Shown here one piece after another: positions 1-8,793 of a DNA stretch of 64,000 nucleotides. The notes below the pieces were generated by a model. The model worked only from the letters and a program-made list of their open reading frames with translations. It searched no databases and was not told the origin of the DNA. Origin of the DNA: Desulfotomaculum nigrificans DSM 574. GTDB taxonomy: Bacteria; Bacillota; Desulfotomaculia; Desulfotomaculales; Desulfotomaculaceae. The stretch is from positions 808,257 through 872,256 of the forward strand of contig NZ_KI912183.1 in the NCBI RefSeq assembly GCF_000189755.2, read 5' to 3'. Both the position numbers and the translations under genes were made by a program. How positions within the stretch are numbered: position 1 is the stretch's first letter; each line of letters opens with the position of its first letter.

Positions 1-197
1 ACATAAATGTTGTGAAACTTAGTGCTTTTATGGCAATAATAACAAGGTACAAAATGAATAAGGTGCTTATGATTTAATTAAGTACTCTACCTGCCAACTC
101 TTTTGTTAGCCATACACCACCGCTAAATTTAATTAGCCGTGCATGTAAATCGTTTGATCTTCGTGCAATCTCCTCCTCTCTTAATATTGAAATTTAC
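1..197. other. No gene recognised
   Basis: AT-rich stretch downstream of the WYL-type regulator. On the minus strand about 33 codons stay open, preceded by a GAGGAGG-like sequence, but there is no usable start codon in that frame. No RNA or repeat was recognised. Confidence 0.5.
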
Positions 198-1076
198 TTA
201 TTGACTAATAGGTAATTTATCATTTGTGGAATAAATACTACTTTTGCTCATTTTCTTTTTATGATACTCATGAATAATTAACTTACAGTTTTCAATTATT
301 TTATGTCGAAGCCAACCTGGCTCTAACACCTCAACTTGACCGCCCCACTGCATTATCAAGCCGCCTACTTCTTTTAAACGTTTAGTTCTAATGTTAAAAA
401 TGTAATCTCCATCCAAGTTTCTTTGTCTAGCAACAATCTCTGCGGCTAAACTACGTGCTACCATACCGGCAGCTTTGGGAATAACTTTTAACTTTAACTC
501 TTCTAAAGGTTCTTCTAATGAATCAGAGATAACTAATCGCTGCTTATGAATAGTAACTGCATCATTAAGGTTATAAGAAATAATCGGGCAAGTCAAAGGT
601 AAAACTATGCCATTTTGGAGTAACCAGGTACGAAGTAATAACTCCTTGACAAACAAGATAGCAGATTGAATTTCGTTTTTAAGTTGTTCAAGATTACCTA
701 TCATGTCTAGCAGATATAAATCAGCACCCTGCTCCAGGTTATCGGGCTCTTTAATTATATATCCATGGCGGGATGTAACAGGATTAACGGTTTTTAAAAT
801 CTTAAAACCCATATTTTGCAGTTCATTGAAATACCGATAAATCTGCCTGGTACTAACATTGCATTTGTCAGCAAGTTGTTCTAAGGATGTACCGCCCAGT
901 GTTTTACCTTGTCTAAGTTCCCTTAATACAATTTCCAGGTTTTGTGCATGGTTATGTTTTATTTTTAATTTTCTACTGACCAATGGCCAAACTTCACCCC
1001 CGTCCATTTGACGAAGTTTAATGGTAAAAATATTGAGCGATTTTGGCCTCCCCGGTGGCAAAGCTACTTTGTGCAT
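198..1076 (-). CDS. HTH/WYL-type transcriptional regulator
   Basis: A DNA-binding regulator of the DeoR/YafY (HTH_11 plus WYL) type. Residues about 60-92 form a winged helix-turn-helix (motif VSTRQIYRYFNEL). The C-terminal third (residues about 200-270) resembles the WCX domain that follows WYL domains, with the motif VEVLEPGWLR. The middle, where a WYL domain should lie, is poorly conserved, so the ligand is unknown. The ATG start overlaps the 3' end of the upstream gene by 59 bases and has no good ribosome site, so a start further in (ATG at 1007) is possible. It probably regulates the small genes just upstream, with which it appears co-transcribed. That role is inference. Confidence 0.7.
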   Translation of the reverse strand: MHKVALPPGRPKSLNIFTIKLRQMDGGEVWPLVSRKLKIKHNHAQNLEIVLRELRQGKTLGGTSLEQLADKCNVSTRQIYRYFNELQNMGFKILKTVNPVTSRHGYIIKEPDNLEQGADLYLLDMIGNLEQLKNEIQSAILFVKELLLRTWLLQNGIVLPLTCPIISYNLNDAVTIHKQRLVISDSLEEPLEELKLKVIPKAAGMVARSLAAEIVARQRNLDGDYIFNIRTKRLKEVGGLIMQWGGQVEVLEPGWLRHKIIENCKLIIHEYHKKKMSKSSIYSTNDKLPISQ

Positions 1077-1398
1077 GTATTAAAGTCTCAAACACCTGCC
1101 ATTTATGCTCCACTTCTAAGTCTGCCAACATTTCCATTAGACTTGCTGAGTTATTAATATTAAGGTAACCTTGCTTTATTAGTGGTAACAAGAAAGTGCA
1201 AAGGACAACCACATCTATATTTAAATGAGGATAAGCTGCCGCTAACTTGGCGGCAAATTGTGCTTTTTGCCAGTACCCGTCAATTGTATCCCGGTTAATC
1301 GGTAAACTGTTTAAATCTAAGAGATCAATAATTTTATTTAGTAGTGTGATATCGGGTGAAAGATATGAATTAATTGGGCTTTCGTGGTTAATTTTCAT
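1018..1398 (-). CDS. Hypothetical protein, 126 aa
   Basis: Not recognised. A soluble, mostly helical protein rich in Leu, Ala and Ile, with no signal peptide or membrane segment. A TTG 15 bases upstream is possible, but the ATG at 1398 was chosen as the more usual codon; its ribosome site (GGGGGTTGG) is weak. It lies 20 bases after the CBS-domain gene and overlaps the regulator gene, so the three are likely one transcript. By context it may be a partner of the CBS protein. Confidence 0.55.
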   Translation of the reverse strand: MKINHESPINSYLSPDITLLNKIIDLLDLNSLPINRDTIDGYWQKAQFAAKLAAAYPHLNIDVVVLCTFLLPLIKQGYLNINNSASLMEMLADLEVEHKWQVFETLIHAQSSFATGEAKIAQYFYH

Positions 1399-1418
1399 AG
1401 TTCCAACCCCCAAGCTTT

Positions 1419-1913
1419 TTAAAAAGCATTTTCCTCCACCAATTCACTGACTTCCTTAAATATTTCAACGGGTCTTACCATGCCAATAACATTACCGTGT
1501 TCTAACACCGGCACGAGATCTAAATCCTGATTTAACAACAGGTAAATTGCATTAATTATATTGTCGTTGGCATTTAAACTTACAGTTCCTATAGGTCGCA
1601 TAACATCTTTGACCTTTTTATGGGCATGGGCCAAACATAAACGAGTAAAAAATCCTTCCCAGTGTTTCGGTAAATCACCTGGTATTTGTAATGAGCCAAT
1701 TACATCCCTAAAGCTGAGGGTGCCGACCAATCTTTTTTCTTTATCAAAGACTAATACCGATCGGTGAGGTTCTGATCCGGCTGTACATCCTGCATAAAAG
1801 GTGTTCTTCAAAACAAACATGGCATCTCGGAGGGAGTTTTCTAAGAAGACAGTGGCGTAATCCTGAATGGGAACCATGATGTCTTTAACCTTTTTTTCTA
1901 GATGGCCGGGCAT
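1419..1913 (-). CDS. CBS-domain-pair protein
   Basis: 164 residues forming two CBS motifs: the first around residues 8-80 (KVKDIMVPI then LVGTLSFRDVIG), the second around 100-160 (KVKDVMRPIGTV then VIGMVRPVEIF). Such stand-alone Bateman modules bind adenine nucleotides or S-adenosyl ligands and usually gate a partner protein. No enzyme or transporter domain is attached. It heads a compact minus-strand run with the 126-aa unknown and the WYL-type regulator. The upstream AGGGGAGG is a little far (about 11 bases) from the ATG. Ligand and partner cannot be told from sequence. Confidence 0.8.
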   Translation of the reverse strand: MPGHLEKKVKDIMVPIQDYATVFLENSLRDAMFVLKNTFYAGCTAGSEPHRSVLVFDKEKRLVGTLSFRDVIGSLQIPGDLPKHWEGFFTRLCLAHAHKKVKDVMRPIGTVSLNANDNIINAIYLLLNQDLDLVPVLEHGNVIGMVRPVEIFKEVSELVEENAF

Positions 1914-1957
1914 CCGGTACTCAACCTCCCCTTATGAGAGACGCGTTTTTGTCAGTT

Positions 1958-2104
1958 TTATTGTTCTTCCTCATTAGACTCCTCTGCTAAGGAGAAGTAT
2001 TTTTTCATAATCTCTACAATTACTTTACTGGTCTCAATCTCGTTAAAAACATTACAAGCATCAATTTTTTGCTGGGCCCACTCTGCAAATTGTGCACCAG
2101 TCAT
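1958..2104 (-). CDS. Hypothetical small protein, 48 aa
   Basis: A small acidic protein starting MTGAQFAEWAQQK and ending in a Glu-rich tail. The start at 2104 was chosen because AGGGGAG sits six bases upstream; a longer frame to 2161 has no ribosome site. It lies 44 bases before the CBS gene on the same strand. No family recognised. Confidence 0.55.
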   Translation of the reverse strand: MTGAQFAEWAQQKIDACNVFNEIETSKVIVEIMKKYFSLAEESNEEEQ

Positions 2105-2206
2105 AATGATCTCCCCTAAATTATTGTTTAAAAAACGAATGGTTTGTATGTTTTCAGACACCCGAGCATTATATCCTTTATCTTAAAATAATTAACCAAT
2201 CAGCTT

Positions 2207-2234
2207 TTAACATTTTTTCTATGTATGCTATAAT
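2207..2234 (+). promoter_or_regulatory. Candidate sigma-A promoter with flanking repeats
   Basis: TTAACA, 16 bases, TATAAT on the plus strand. It is bracketed by two direct copies of ATTAACCAAT (2191-2200 and 2239-2248), the second followed by an inverted GGTTGATTA. It points toward the histidine kinase about 290 bases away. The stretch 2162-2526 holds no gene. Confidence 0.5.
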
Positions 2235-2469
2235 TATGATTAACCAATGGGTTGATTAGTTTGATCCTAATATTACCTTTGCTAATTACTAAAGCAAGAA
2301 TCGTGCCAATAAATTTAGTGTAGGATTTCATATAATTGTGGCCGGATTAAGGACTAATTTGTTTGTTATCATACAACAATCCTCTTGATAATGATGGGGA
2401 TTCGGTCTTAAAAAATAAGTCTTTATTTACCTGGCTTTGCACCATCCGTAACAATCCTATGTTCTGTCT

Positions 2470-2505
2470 GTTATCAAACACCTTTTTAAGTTGTTGTTTG
2501 ATAAC
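2470..2505 (+). promoter_or_regulatory. Inverted repeat in the histidine-kinase leader
   Basis: GTTATCAAAC (2470-2479) and GTTTGATAAC (2496-2505) are exact inverse copies 16 bases apart, ending eight bases before the AGGGGGG ribosome site. A related GTTATCATACAAC lies at 2366. It could be an operator or an mRNA stem affecting translation. Confidence 0.5.
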
Positions 2506-2526
2506 AAACACCAGGGGGGTAACCTT

Positions 2527-4083
2527 ATGCTAAAGATATGGAAAAACCAATCATTAGCTTTCCAAATTATGCTTACGGTTTCTGCCCTGATACTGATTCC
2601 CGTGCTGGTAATGATATATGACATTTTTTTTGCTTCAGCCAAAGATGAGATGCTTTTAAAAACTAAGGAAGAACGTCTTGGTACCATGGTTCAGACCACA
2701 GTTAAGGGATTAAACGATGTTTTATCAGAAAATCAGACCGGGTTTTCTACCCTGGCCACCAATGAACAAGTAAAAATATTAGGTGATGCTTTTAAAACAG
2801 TAGCCAAGCCGTTAGCTGATGCTAACCCGGGGGTTCGTTTAGGCCTTTATTATCCCAAAACCCACGATATCTTTGTTTATGGTTTTTTACATCAATACCG
2901 GCCTCTTTCACCGGATGAAATTAAACAGCGGCAAAAAAGAATTTTTAATGAGGCCTCCTCCGGTTTAACTGCTGTTTCTGCCACCAAGGAACCCTTATCT
3001 CGTATTACCGGCTCTCTGGGTGATCAAACTTTCGAATATTTGGCCCCAGTAATCCACAATGATGAATTGATTGCCATAGCCTGGGCCGATGAACAGGTAC
3101 ACCCTGTTGTCTCCCAAAGCAGACGCTTTAGCCTGATTGTCCGGTATTTAACATTATTTGGCTTAATCTTTGGCACCGCTACCGCCCTTTATGTCATTCA
3201 TAATTTAGCCTCGGAGGTAAGCCTCATTAAAAAAGGATTAATTAGAATGGAAGAGGACTTTTCTGTACGTTTACCCCAAATGCCTGGTGAAATGGGTGAG
3301 GTTGTACAGGCCATCAACAACATGGCAGATTCTCTTAAAGAAAAGAAACGGCTGGAAGAAGAACTTCGACGCTCAGAGCGCTTGGCTGCCTTAGGGCGGC
3401 TGGTCACCGGTGTAGCCCACGAACTAAGAAACCCATTGGGCATTGTCAAAGCCACCGTGCAAGTTATGGAAGGTGAATATAAAAAAACAGTTCCAGGTAT
3501 TGAAGAGTATACCAAAGTAATTTGCGAGCAAATTAATCGGGGAAATAAGGTGATTCAGGAGTTGCTGGATTTTGGTCGGCCAAGTAAGCCTATTGTTAGA
3601 CCCACTGATCTTAACGGGTTGCTGGACTCAGTACTTACCTTTACTCACCCCATGCTCCGGCAAAACAAAATTGATCTTAATAAGGAATTGGCTCCTGATC
3701 TACCTTTAGCCGCCATTGACGCGGACAGAATTAAGCAAGTGTTTGTCAATTTAATTCTCAATGCTATTCAGGCCATGCCTGGCGGTGGGAAATTAACCAT
3801 TAAAACGTTGGCTGAGAACGATAAGGTAAAGGTATGTTTCTCTGATACCGGCGGTGGTATAAACCCTGACGATCTACCCCGCATTTTTGATCCTTTTTAT
3901 ACAACCAAGGATGAAGGAGCCGGGTTAGGTTTGTCCATCAGCTACCAAATTATTCATATGCATAACGGCAAGATTTGGGTGGCGGAAACCTCTCCGTCTG
4001 GTACCACCATCTGTATTAGTCTACCTCAGTCCGCCCAGTGGAAAGGAAGTGTTTTACTTGACTCGGAAAATACTGGTCATTGA
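2527..4083 (+). CDS. Membrane sensor histidine kinase (NtrB-like)
   Basis: 518 residues: a first membrane segment (about 14-36), an extracytoplasmic sensor domain of about 165 residues, a second membrane segment (about 205-225), a HAMP linker, a HisKA domain with the phospho-accepting His298 in VAHELRNPLG, and a HATPase_c domain (N box NLILNAIQAMPGG, then DTGGGI and GAGLGLSIS). The start was set at ATG 2527 because AGGGGGG lies eight bases upstream; an in-frame TTG at 2491 lies inside an inverted repeat. It overlaps the response-regulator gene by about 26 bases, so the two form one system. The signal is not evident from the sequence. Confidence 0.9.
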   Translation: MLKIWKNQSLAFQIMLTVSALILIPVLVMIYDIFFASAKDEMLLKTKEERLGTMVQTTVKGLNDVLSENQTGFSTLATNEQVKILGDAFKTVAKPLADANPGVRLGLYYPKTHDIFVYGFLHQYRPLSPDEIKQRQKRIFNEASSGLTAVSATKEPLSRITGSLGDQTFEYLAPVIHNDELIAIAWADEQVHPVVSQSRRFSLIVRYLTLFGLIFGTATALYVIHNLASEVSLIKKGLIRMEEDFSVRLPQMPGEMGEVVQAINNMADSLKEKKRLEEELRRSERLAALGRLVTGVAHELRNPLGIVKATVQVMEGEYKKTVPGIEEYTKVICEQINRGNKVIQELLDFGRPSKPIVRPTDLNGLLDSVLTFTHPMLRQNKIDLNKELAPDLPLAAIDADRIKQVFVNLILNAIQAMPGGGKLTIKTLAENDKVKVCFSDTGGGINPDDLPRIFDPFYTTKDEGAGLGLSISYQIIHMHNGKIWVAETSPSGTTICISLPQSAQWKGSVLLDSENTGH

Positions 4084-5422
4084 TGATGAAGAGCACATGT
4101 GTTGGGCCTTGGAAAAGGGACTGCGCCAGGAAGGATATCAAGTATTAACAGCCACCAGAGGAAAACAAGGTCTGGAACTAATTCGCAATGAGGTTCCTTC
4201 TTTGGTGATACTGGATTTAAAAATGCCTGAAATGGACGGTCTGGAAGTTTTAGTTAGGGCAAAGGAGATGATGCCCAAGCTGCCGGTGATTATGATTACC
4301 GCCCACGGTACCATCGACACGGCCATTGAAGCCATGAAGCTGGGCGCAACCGATTATATTACTAAGCCCTTTGATTTAGATGAGTTAAAATTAGTAGTTA
4401 AACAAGCACTAATGGTAAATCAATTAGAGGTAGAAGTAAATTTTCTACGTTCGGAACTGTCCCAAAAATATGATCGTATCGTGGGTAACAGCCAGGCCAT
4501 TCAGGATGTTTGTACATTAATTGAAAAGGTGGCGGATAGTAACGCCACTGTGTTAATCACCGGCGAGAGTGGCACCGGCAAAGAAGTTACCGCCCTAACC
4601 ATCCATCAACTAAGTTCACGCCGGGATAAACCCTTTGTGCCTATTAACTGTGCTGCTTTACCTGAATCACTACTGGAAAGTGAATTGTTTGGTCATGAAA
4701 AGGGAGCTTTTACCGGGGCAGTGGCTCGAAAATTGGGTCGTTTTGAGTTGGCTAATGAGGGCACCCTCTTTCTTGACGAAATAACCGAAATGCCATTGTC
4801 CATGCAGGTTAAGTTACTGCGGGTACTGCAAGAGAAGACCTTTGAGCGAGTAGGCGGAACTGAAAGTATTCAGGTGGATGTACGGGTAATTGCAGCCACC
4901 AACCGTGATCCTATGGAATGTATTAAAAAGGGCACTTTCCGAGAGGATTTATATTACCGGTTAAATGTGCTGCCCATTAAGCTACCTCCCCTGCGGGAAA
5001 GGGTTGAGGATATTCCCTTACTGGTGATGCATTTTCTGAAAAAGTTTAATCCATCTAAGGAACCAGCCATTTCCCCGGATGCCATGGGCCTACTTTCTAC
5101 CTACCAGTGGCCCGGTAACATTCGGGAACTGCAAAATGTTATTGAAAGGGCTGTTATATTATCCCAGGGGCAGGAAATAAAGCCCTATCATTTACCCAAG
5201 GAAATCCAGAAGACAGATACTAATAAGGGGTCTGAAGAACAAAATACCAGCCTGGTCATAAACTTCCCGGATCAAGGAATATCCCTGGAGGAATTGGAGA
5301 AGGAACTCATTCTCAAGGCGCTGGAGAAAAGTAATGGTAATCAAACTAAAGCCTCCCAATTGTTAGGTATCACCCGCTCGGCTTTATTGTATAGGGCCCA
5401 GAAGTATCAAATAAAGCTTTAA
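4058..5422 (+). CDS. Sigma-54 response regulator (NtrC family)
   Basis: A receiver domain (residues 1-120, acidic pocket VIDDEE, phospho-acceptor Asp53 in LDLKMPEMDG), an AAA+ sigma-54 activation domain (Walker A GESGTGKE, the sigma-54 contact loop GAFTGA, Walker B TLFLDE) and a C-terminal Fis-type helix-turn-helix (GNQTKASQLLGITRSALL). It activates sigma-54 promoters when phosphorylated, presumably by the overlapping kinase. TTG at 4058 was chosen because AGGA lies 10 bases upstream; GTG at 4049 is only one base from it. The targets are unknown; neighbours on both sides run on the other strand. Confidence 0.9.
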   Translation: MTRKILVIDDEEHMCWALEKGLRQEGYQVLTATRGKQGLELIRNEVPSLVILDLKMPEMDGLEVLVRAKEMMPKLPVIMITAHGTIDTAIEAMKLGATDYITKPFDLDELKLVVKQALMVNQLEVEVNFLRSELSQKYDRIVGNSQAIQDVCTLIEKVADSNATVLITGESGTGKEVTALTIHQLSSRRDKPFVPINCAALPESLLESELFGHEKGAFTGAVARKLGRFELANEGTLFLDEITEMPLSMQVKLLRVLQEKTFERVGGTESIQVDVRVIAATNRDPMECIKKGTFREDLYYRLNVLPIKLPPLRERVEDIPLLVMHFLKKFNPSKEPAISPDAMGLLSTYQWPGNIRELQNVIERAVILSQGQEIKPYHLPKEIQKTDTNKGSEEQNTSLVINFPDQGISLEELEKELILKALEKSNGNQTKASQLLGITRSALLYRAQKYQIKL

Positions 5423-5425
5423 ATC

Positions 5426-5486
5426 AAAAACACAACCTAAACCAGAAATACCGTACAATGTGGTATTTGGGTTAGGTTGTGTTTTT
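5426..5486. terminator. Bidirectional intrinsic terminator
   Basis: AAAAACACAACCTAA (5426-5440) pairs with TTAGGTTGTGTTTTT (5472-5486), with an inner AAATACC/GGTATTT stem. It gives T-runs on both strands and lies between convergent genes, the response regulator and ligD. Confidence 0.85.
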
Positions 5487-6435
5487 AGTTTTGAATCGGT
5501 GGACATTCTTCAGGCATTTTATCCGGACGGGTTCCCTTGTAACTGGGGTGTCTTAACCTGCCTTCGTGGCTGATTTCGGTGAAAGTAACTTCACAGACTA
5601 TTTCCGGTTTAACCCAAGTGGGAAATCGCAGTTCCGCCTTTGGCACCTCTAAAACCGGTGATTCTATCACCAGGGGCTGTAGTAATGCTAATAATCTCAT
5701 CTCCTCGTCCTCAGTAAAACCGGTTCCCACCTTGCCCATATAAACCCACCTGCCATGGTCAAAGCCGGCTAGAATTAAAGAACCCAAACTTCTATGCCCT
5801 TCCCCTTTTTCCCAACCGCAAATCACCAGTTCAGCGGACTGAATCCTTCTAATCTTCTTCCAATAGCTTGATCTTTTGCCAGGCAAGTAGGGGCTGTCCA
5901 GCCTTTTGGCCATCACCCCTTCTAACCCCGCTGAGCTGACGGCGTCAAAAAAATCAAGGCCAGAACCCACTACATATTGGGAAATAATCAGGTCTGGGCC
6001 CTGCTCAACCAGTTCATTCAATATTTCTTTTCTGGTTTTCAACGGTAGATCCATCACATTTTCCCCAGCCCGAAACAGTATATCAAAAGCGATAAAGGTG
6101 GCCGGTGTTTGCCTGGCTAATCTGGCCACCTTGAGGGAATCAGTGATTTTACTCCTACCCTGTAGGGCGCCAAAGGATGGTTTACCGTCTTGTAACACAA
6201 CTATTTCCCCGTCTAACAAGGTTGGCCGTTGTTTAACCTTTAAATGCAGTCCATGTAACTCTGGAAAGCTGGGTGTTAAATCCAGTTGGTTGCGGGATAA
6301 TATAATGGTCTTGTCATCAAGGTAGGCCAACCCCCGGTAACCGTCCCACTTAATTTCATATAAAAAATCTGAATTGTCAAAGGGAGCGGTTTTGACAGCC
6401 AACATGGGTTTTATTTTGGGTAAAACTGAATTCAC
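5485..6435 (-). CDS. ligD: ATP-dependent DNA ligase, LigD ligase domain
   Basis: About 316 residues with the nucleotidyltransferase motif YEIKWDGYRG (adenylated Lys29), the downstream LLDGEIVVL and EGVMAKRLDSPY motifs, a KKIRR motif and a C-terminal OB-fold. It seals double-strand breaks in non-homologous end joining with Ku. Only the ligase module is present; no polymerase or phosphoesterase domain is fused. GTG at 6435 is preferred because GGAGG sits seven bases before it; the ATG at 6441 is only one base from that site. The gap to the ku stop codon is 18 bases, so the two form an operon. In spore formers this pathway repairs DNA breaks after dormancy. Confidence 0.9.
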   Translation of the reverse strand: MNSVLPKIKPMLAVKTAPFDNSDFLYEIKWDGYRGLAYLDDKTIILSRNQLDLTPSFPELHGLHLKVKQRPTLLDGEIVVLQDGKPSFGALQGRSKITDSLKVARLARQTPATFIAFDILFRAGENVMDLPLKTRKEILNELVEQGPDLIISQYVVGSGLDFFDAVSSAGLEGVMAKRLDSPYLPGKRSSYWKKIRRIQSAELVICGWEKGEGHRSLGSLILAGFDHGRWVYMGKVGTGFTEDEEMRLLALLQPLVIESPVLEVPKAELRFPTWVKPEIVCEVTFTEISHEGRLRHPSYKGTRPDKMPEECPPIQN

Positions 6436-6453
6436 TGGCATTCCTCCAGTGGC

Positions 6454-7296
6454 TTAAGCACCTGCCGCCTTTTTGGTGCCAGCTGCCTTTTTAGCAGTTG
6501 CCCCTTTTTTCTTAGGGCCACCCCGTTCTTGTTTAGCTAAATCTATGCTCGCTTTTAGGGCAGTCATTAAATCTACTACTTTGTCCGTTTCAGGAGTAGG
6601 CGGCACCTCCACCCCTTCCCCGGCTACCTTGGCTTGGATAACTTCCATTAATTGCTGGCGATATTCATCAGTATATTTTTCCGGTGCAAATTCAGCTGAG
6701 AGGTTGTTAATCAGGTTGACAGCCATTTTTAATTCATTTTCATGGATATCCACGTTGTATTCTAATTCCGGTATACCAGTGGGCTTTCTTACTTCATCAG
6801 GGTAAAACATGGTACTCATGGTTAAAACCCCGTCATCTACCCGCAGGGCCGCCAGAGACTCCTTATTGCGAATAACCACCTTGGCCACTGCCACTTTACC
6901 GGTTTCCTGCATTGATTTTTTAAGCAATTCATATACCTTTTGGCCCCCCTCACCCGGTGCCAAATAATAACCCTTATCAAAATAAAGAGGATTTATATCT
7001 TTTAAGTCCACAAAATCTACAATATTAATACTTTTGGTGTTCTCCCCTGGTAAATTTTCAAAATCCTCTTCCTTCATCACCACATATTTCCCCTTTTCAT
7101 ATTCATAACCCCTAACAATCTCTTCATTTGACACCTCGGTATCGCAGTAGGGACAATAGCGGCGGTACTGAATTGGTGTTTTACATTTATCGTGCAGGTA
7201 ATTAAATTTGATATTCTTCCTTTCCGTGGCGGCATACATTTTTACCGGTACGTAAACTAAACCAAAACTAACAGCACCTTTCCACAGAGGCCTCAT
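6454..7296 (-). CDS. ku: Ku DNA-end-binding protein
   Basis: 280 residues starting MRPLWKGAVSFGLV, the usual bacterial Ku opening. It has the single Ku beta-barrel core and a Lys/Ala-rich tail (GGPKKKGATAKKAAGTKKA), the kind of tail that aids DNA binding in bacterial Ku. It forms a dimeric ring on broken ends and recruits the ligase encoded directly downstream. The start has GGAGTGA six bases upstream; a longer open frame toward 7587 overlaps the spoVR gene in another frame and was rejected. A terminator separates it from spoVR, so ku-ligD has its own transcription start in the 40 bases between. Confidence 0.93.
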   Translation of the reverse strand: MRPLWKGAVSFGLVYVPVKMYAATERKNIKFNYLHDKCKTPIQYRRYCPYCDTEVSNEEIVRGYEYEKGKYVVMKEEDFENLPGENTKSINIVDFVDLKDINPLYFDKGYYLAPGEGGQKVYELLKKSMQETGKVAVAKVVIRNKESLAALRVDDGVLTMSTMFYPDEVRKPTGIPELEYNVDIHENELKMAVNLINNLSAEFAPEKYTDEYRQQLMEVIQAKVAGEGVEVPPTPETDKVVDLMTALKASIDLAKQERGGPKKKGATAKKAAGTKKAAGA

Positions 7297-7337
7297 ACTG
7301 TTCACTCCATTGTTTTTGGTGTAGTATCCCCTGGCCA

Positions 7338-7366
7338 GAAAAAAAAATCCCGGCATGCCGGGATTT
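7338..7366 (-). terminator. Intrinsic terminator after spoVR
   Basis: On the minus strand a perfect AAATCCCGGCATGCCGGGATTT-type stem (7345-7366) is followed by about ten T. It ends the prkA-yhbH-spoVR unit just before ku. Confidence 0.9.
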
Positions 7367-7375
7367 GAAGCTTCT

Positions 7376-8788
7376 TTAGATAAACTTTTTACTTCCCTTT
7401 TCACCATTAAAACTGAATAACACTGGTTTATTATCAATTTGGGTTTCCAGGTGTACAGGGCGGTTCCATAACTTGTAGATATGAACCAGGGTTTTTTCCA
7501 AATATAAAATATCCAGCTCCCGCTGCTCATACAGGTGGCGCAAATAAAGTTCCCCGCGTTTGCCAAAATCGCCGTCTTCCACCACAATTGTGGGAAAACC
7601 GGCGTTGGTCATACTGTCCACCAGATGATCTCTTATTTTCTCCCAATTTTTCTCCACAATTTTCCAATCATGACCAATTCTTCGGTAGAGATATAAATCT
7701 AATTCTTCAACTAATTCTTTGGTTAAGTAGTTGCGGATAAAGGATATATCATTTTCCAATTCCCTGACCTCAAATATCTTTTCCCGTCCCGCTCCCGGGC
7801 CAAATTCCTTATCCCAGCGTTTCTCAATATCCTCAAAAATTTTTAAGCCCACATAGTAAGGATTGATACTGCTGCGGGAAGGCAGCACCACTCCTGCATG
7901 CATTTTGGCAAACTCCAGGGCTTCTGATTCTGTTAAGTCCATTTCCCGCATAATTCTTAAATGCCAGTAGGTGGCCCACCCCTCGTTCATGATTTTAGTC
8001 TGCATCTGGGGCCAGAAGTATAACATTTCATCCCTTAAAGTAGAAATAATATCCAACTGCCATTCCTCAAGGTCTTTGGCATGCTCCATGATAAATAACA
8101 AAATATCTTTTTCCGGCTGAGGGGGAATTTTACTGTGTTTTCTGAAACACTCCCCCTGGCAACTGCATGAATGATTTTTATCCAGTTCCCATAAATCATC
8201 ATAGGGGGAGGCAGGTTTAGTCTGGCAGCATCCATTGTTTTGATCCTTGTTTTTATTTTCCACCTTTGGTTTAATCATTCTATGGGGGTCTACATGTTCC
8301 TGGATCGACATCACCGAATCAATGAAGGCTTCCACTTTATCCTGACCGTGCACCATTTCATAATGGCGGAAACGATCCGCAGCCACCGCCATGGATTCTA
8401 TAATATCTTTAGGGTTGGTGAAACTAAAGTAAATATTATTTTTAAAAAAGTCGCAGTGGGCTAATACGTGGGCCGCCACCATTTTATTTTGAATAATGGA
8501 ATTACCTTCTAGTAAAAAAGCATAACAGGGGTCGGAATTGATCACCATTTCATAAATTCTACTTAAATTATAATCATACATGGTTTTCATACGGTGGTAC
8601 GATTTACCAAAGGACCAGTGTGTATATCTGGTGGGCATACTATAGGCCCCGAAGGTGTAGATGATTTCACTAGGACAAATTTCAAAACGCATGGGATAAA
8701 AGTCCAACTTAAATTGGCGAGCAATCTCTATCATTTTAGGAATAGCTGCTTCAAGTTGTCGCAATTCCTCCAGAACCTGGTCGGCCAT
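7376..8788 (-). CDS. spoVR: SpoVR family protein
   Basis: 470 residues matching the SpoVR family over its whole length. Landmarks are the opening MADQVLEELRQLEAAIPKMIE, MRFEICPSEIIYTFGAY, NEGWATYWHLRIM and NPYYVGLKIFEDI. In Bacillus, SpoVR acts in the mother cell and affects spore cortex formation; its biochemistry is unclear. An insert around residues 185-215 carries a Cys-rich stretch (CCQTKP then CSCQGEC), which may be a local metal site. It follows yhbH by five bases and prkA, the three-gene set conserved in spore formers and in some proteobacteria. GGGAGGG precedes the ATG. Confidence 0.92.
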   Translation of the reverse strand: MADQVLEELRQLEAAIPKMIEIARQFKLDFYPMRFEICPSEIIYTFGAYSMPTRYTHWSFGKSYHRMKTMYDYNLSRIYEMVINSDPCYAFLLEGNSIIQNKMVAAHVLAHCDFFKNNIYFSFTNPKDIIESMAVAADRFRHYEMVHGQDKVEAFIDSVMSIQEHVDPHRMIKPKVENKNKDQNNGCCQTKPASPYDDLWELDKNHSCSCQGECFRKHSKIPPQPEKDILLFIMEHAKDLEEWQLDIISTLRDEMLYFWPQMQTKIMNEGWATYWHLRIMREMDLTESEALEFAKMHAGVVLPSRSSINPYYVGLKIFEDIEKRWDKEFGPGAGREKIFEVRELENDISFIRNYLTKELVEELDLYLYRRIGHDWKIVEKNWEKIRDHLVDSMTNAGFPTIVVEDGDFGKRGELYLRHLYEQRELDILYLEKTLVHIYKLWNRPVHLETQIDNKPVLFSFNGEKGSKKFI

Positions 8789-8793
8789 CTATG

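Noticed and set aside
2425-2445. Possible -24/-12 element (CTGGCTTTGCAC) before the histidine kinase
   Set aside because: The GG to GC spacing is too short for sigma-54.
3198-3515. 105-codon minus-strand frame inside the histidine kinase
   Set aside because: Antisense shadow of a conserved gene with no ribosome site.
7297-7587. N-terminal extension of Ku
   Set aside because: It runs through the spoVR 3' end and its terminator; the ATG at 7296 has a proper ribosome site and matches the usual Ku start.
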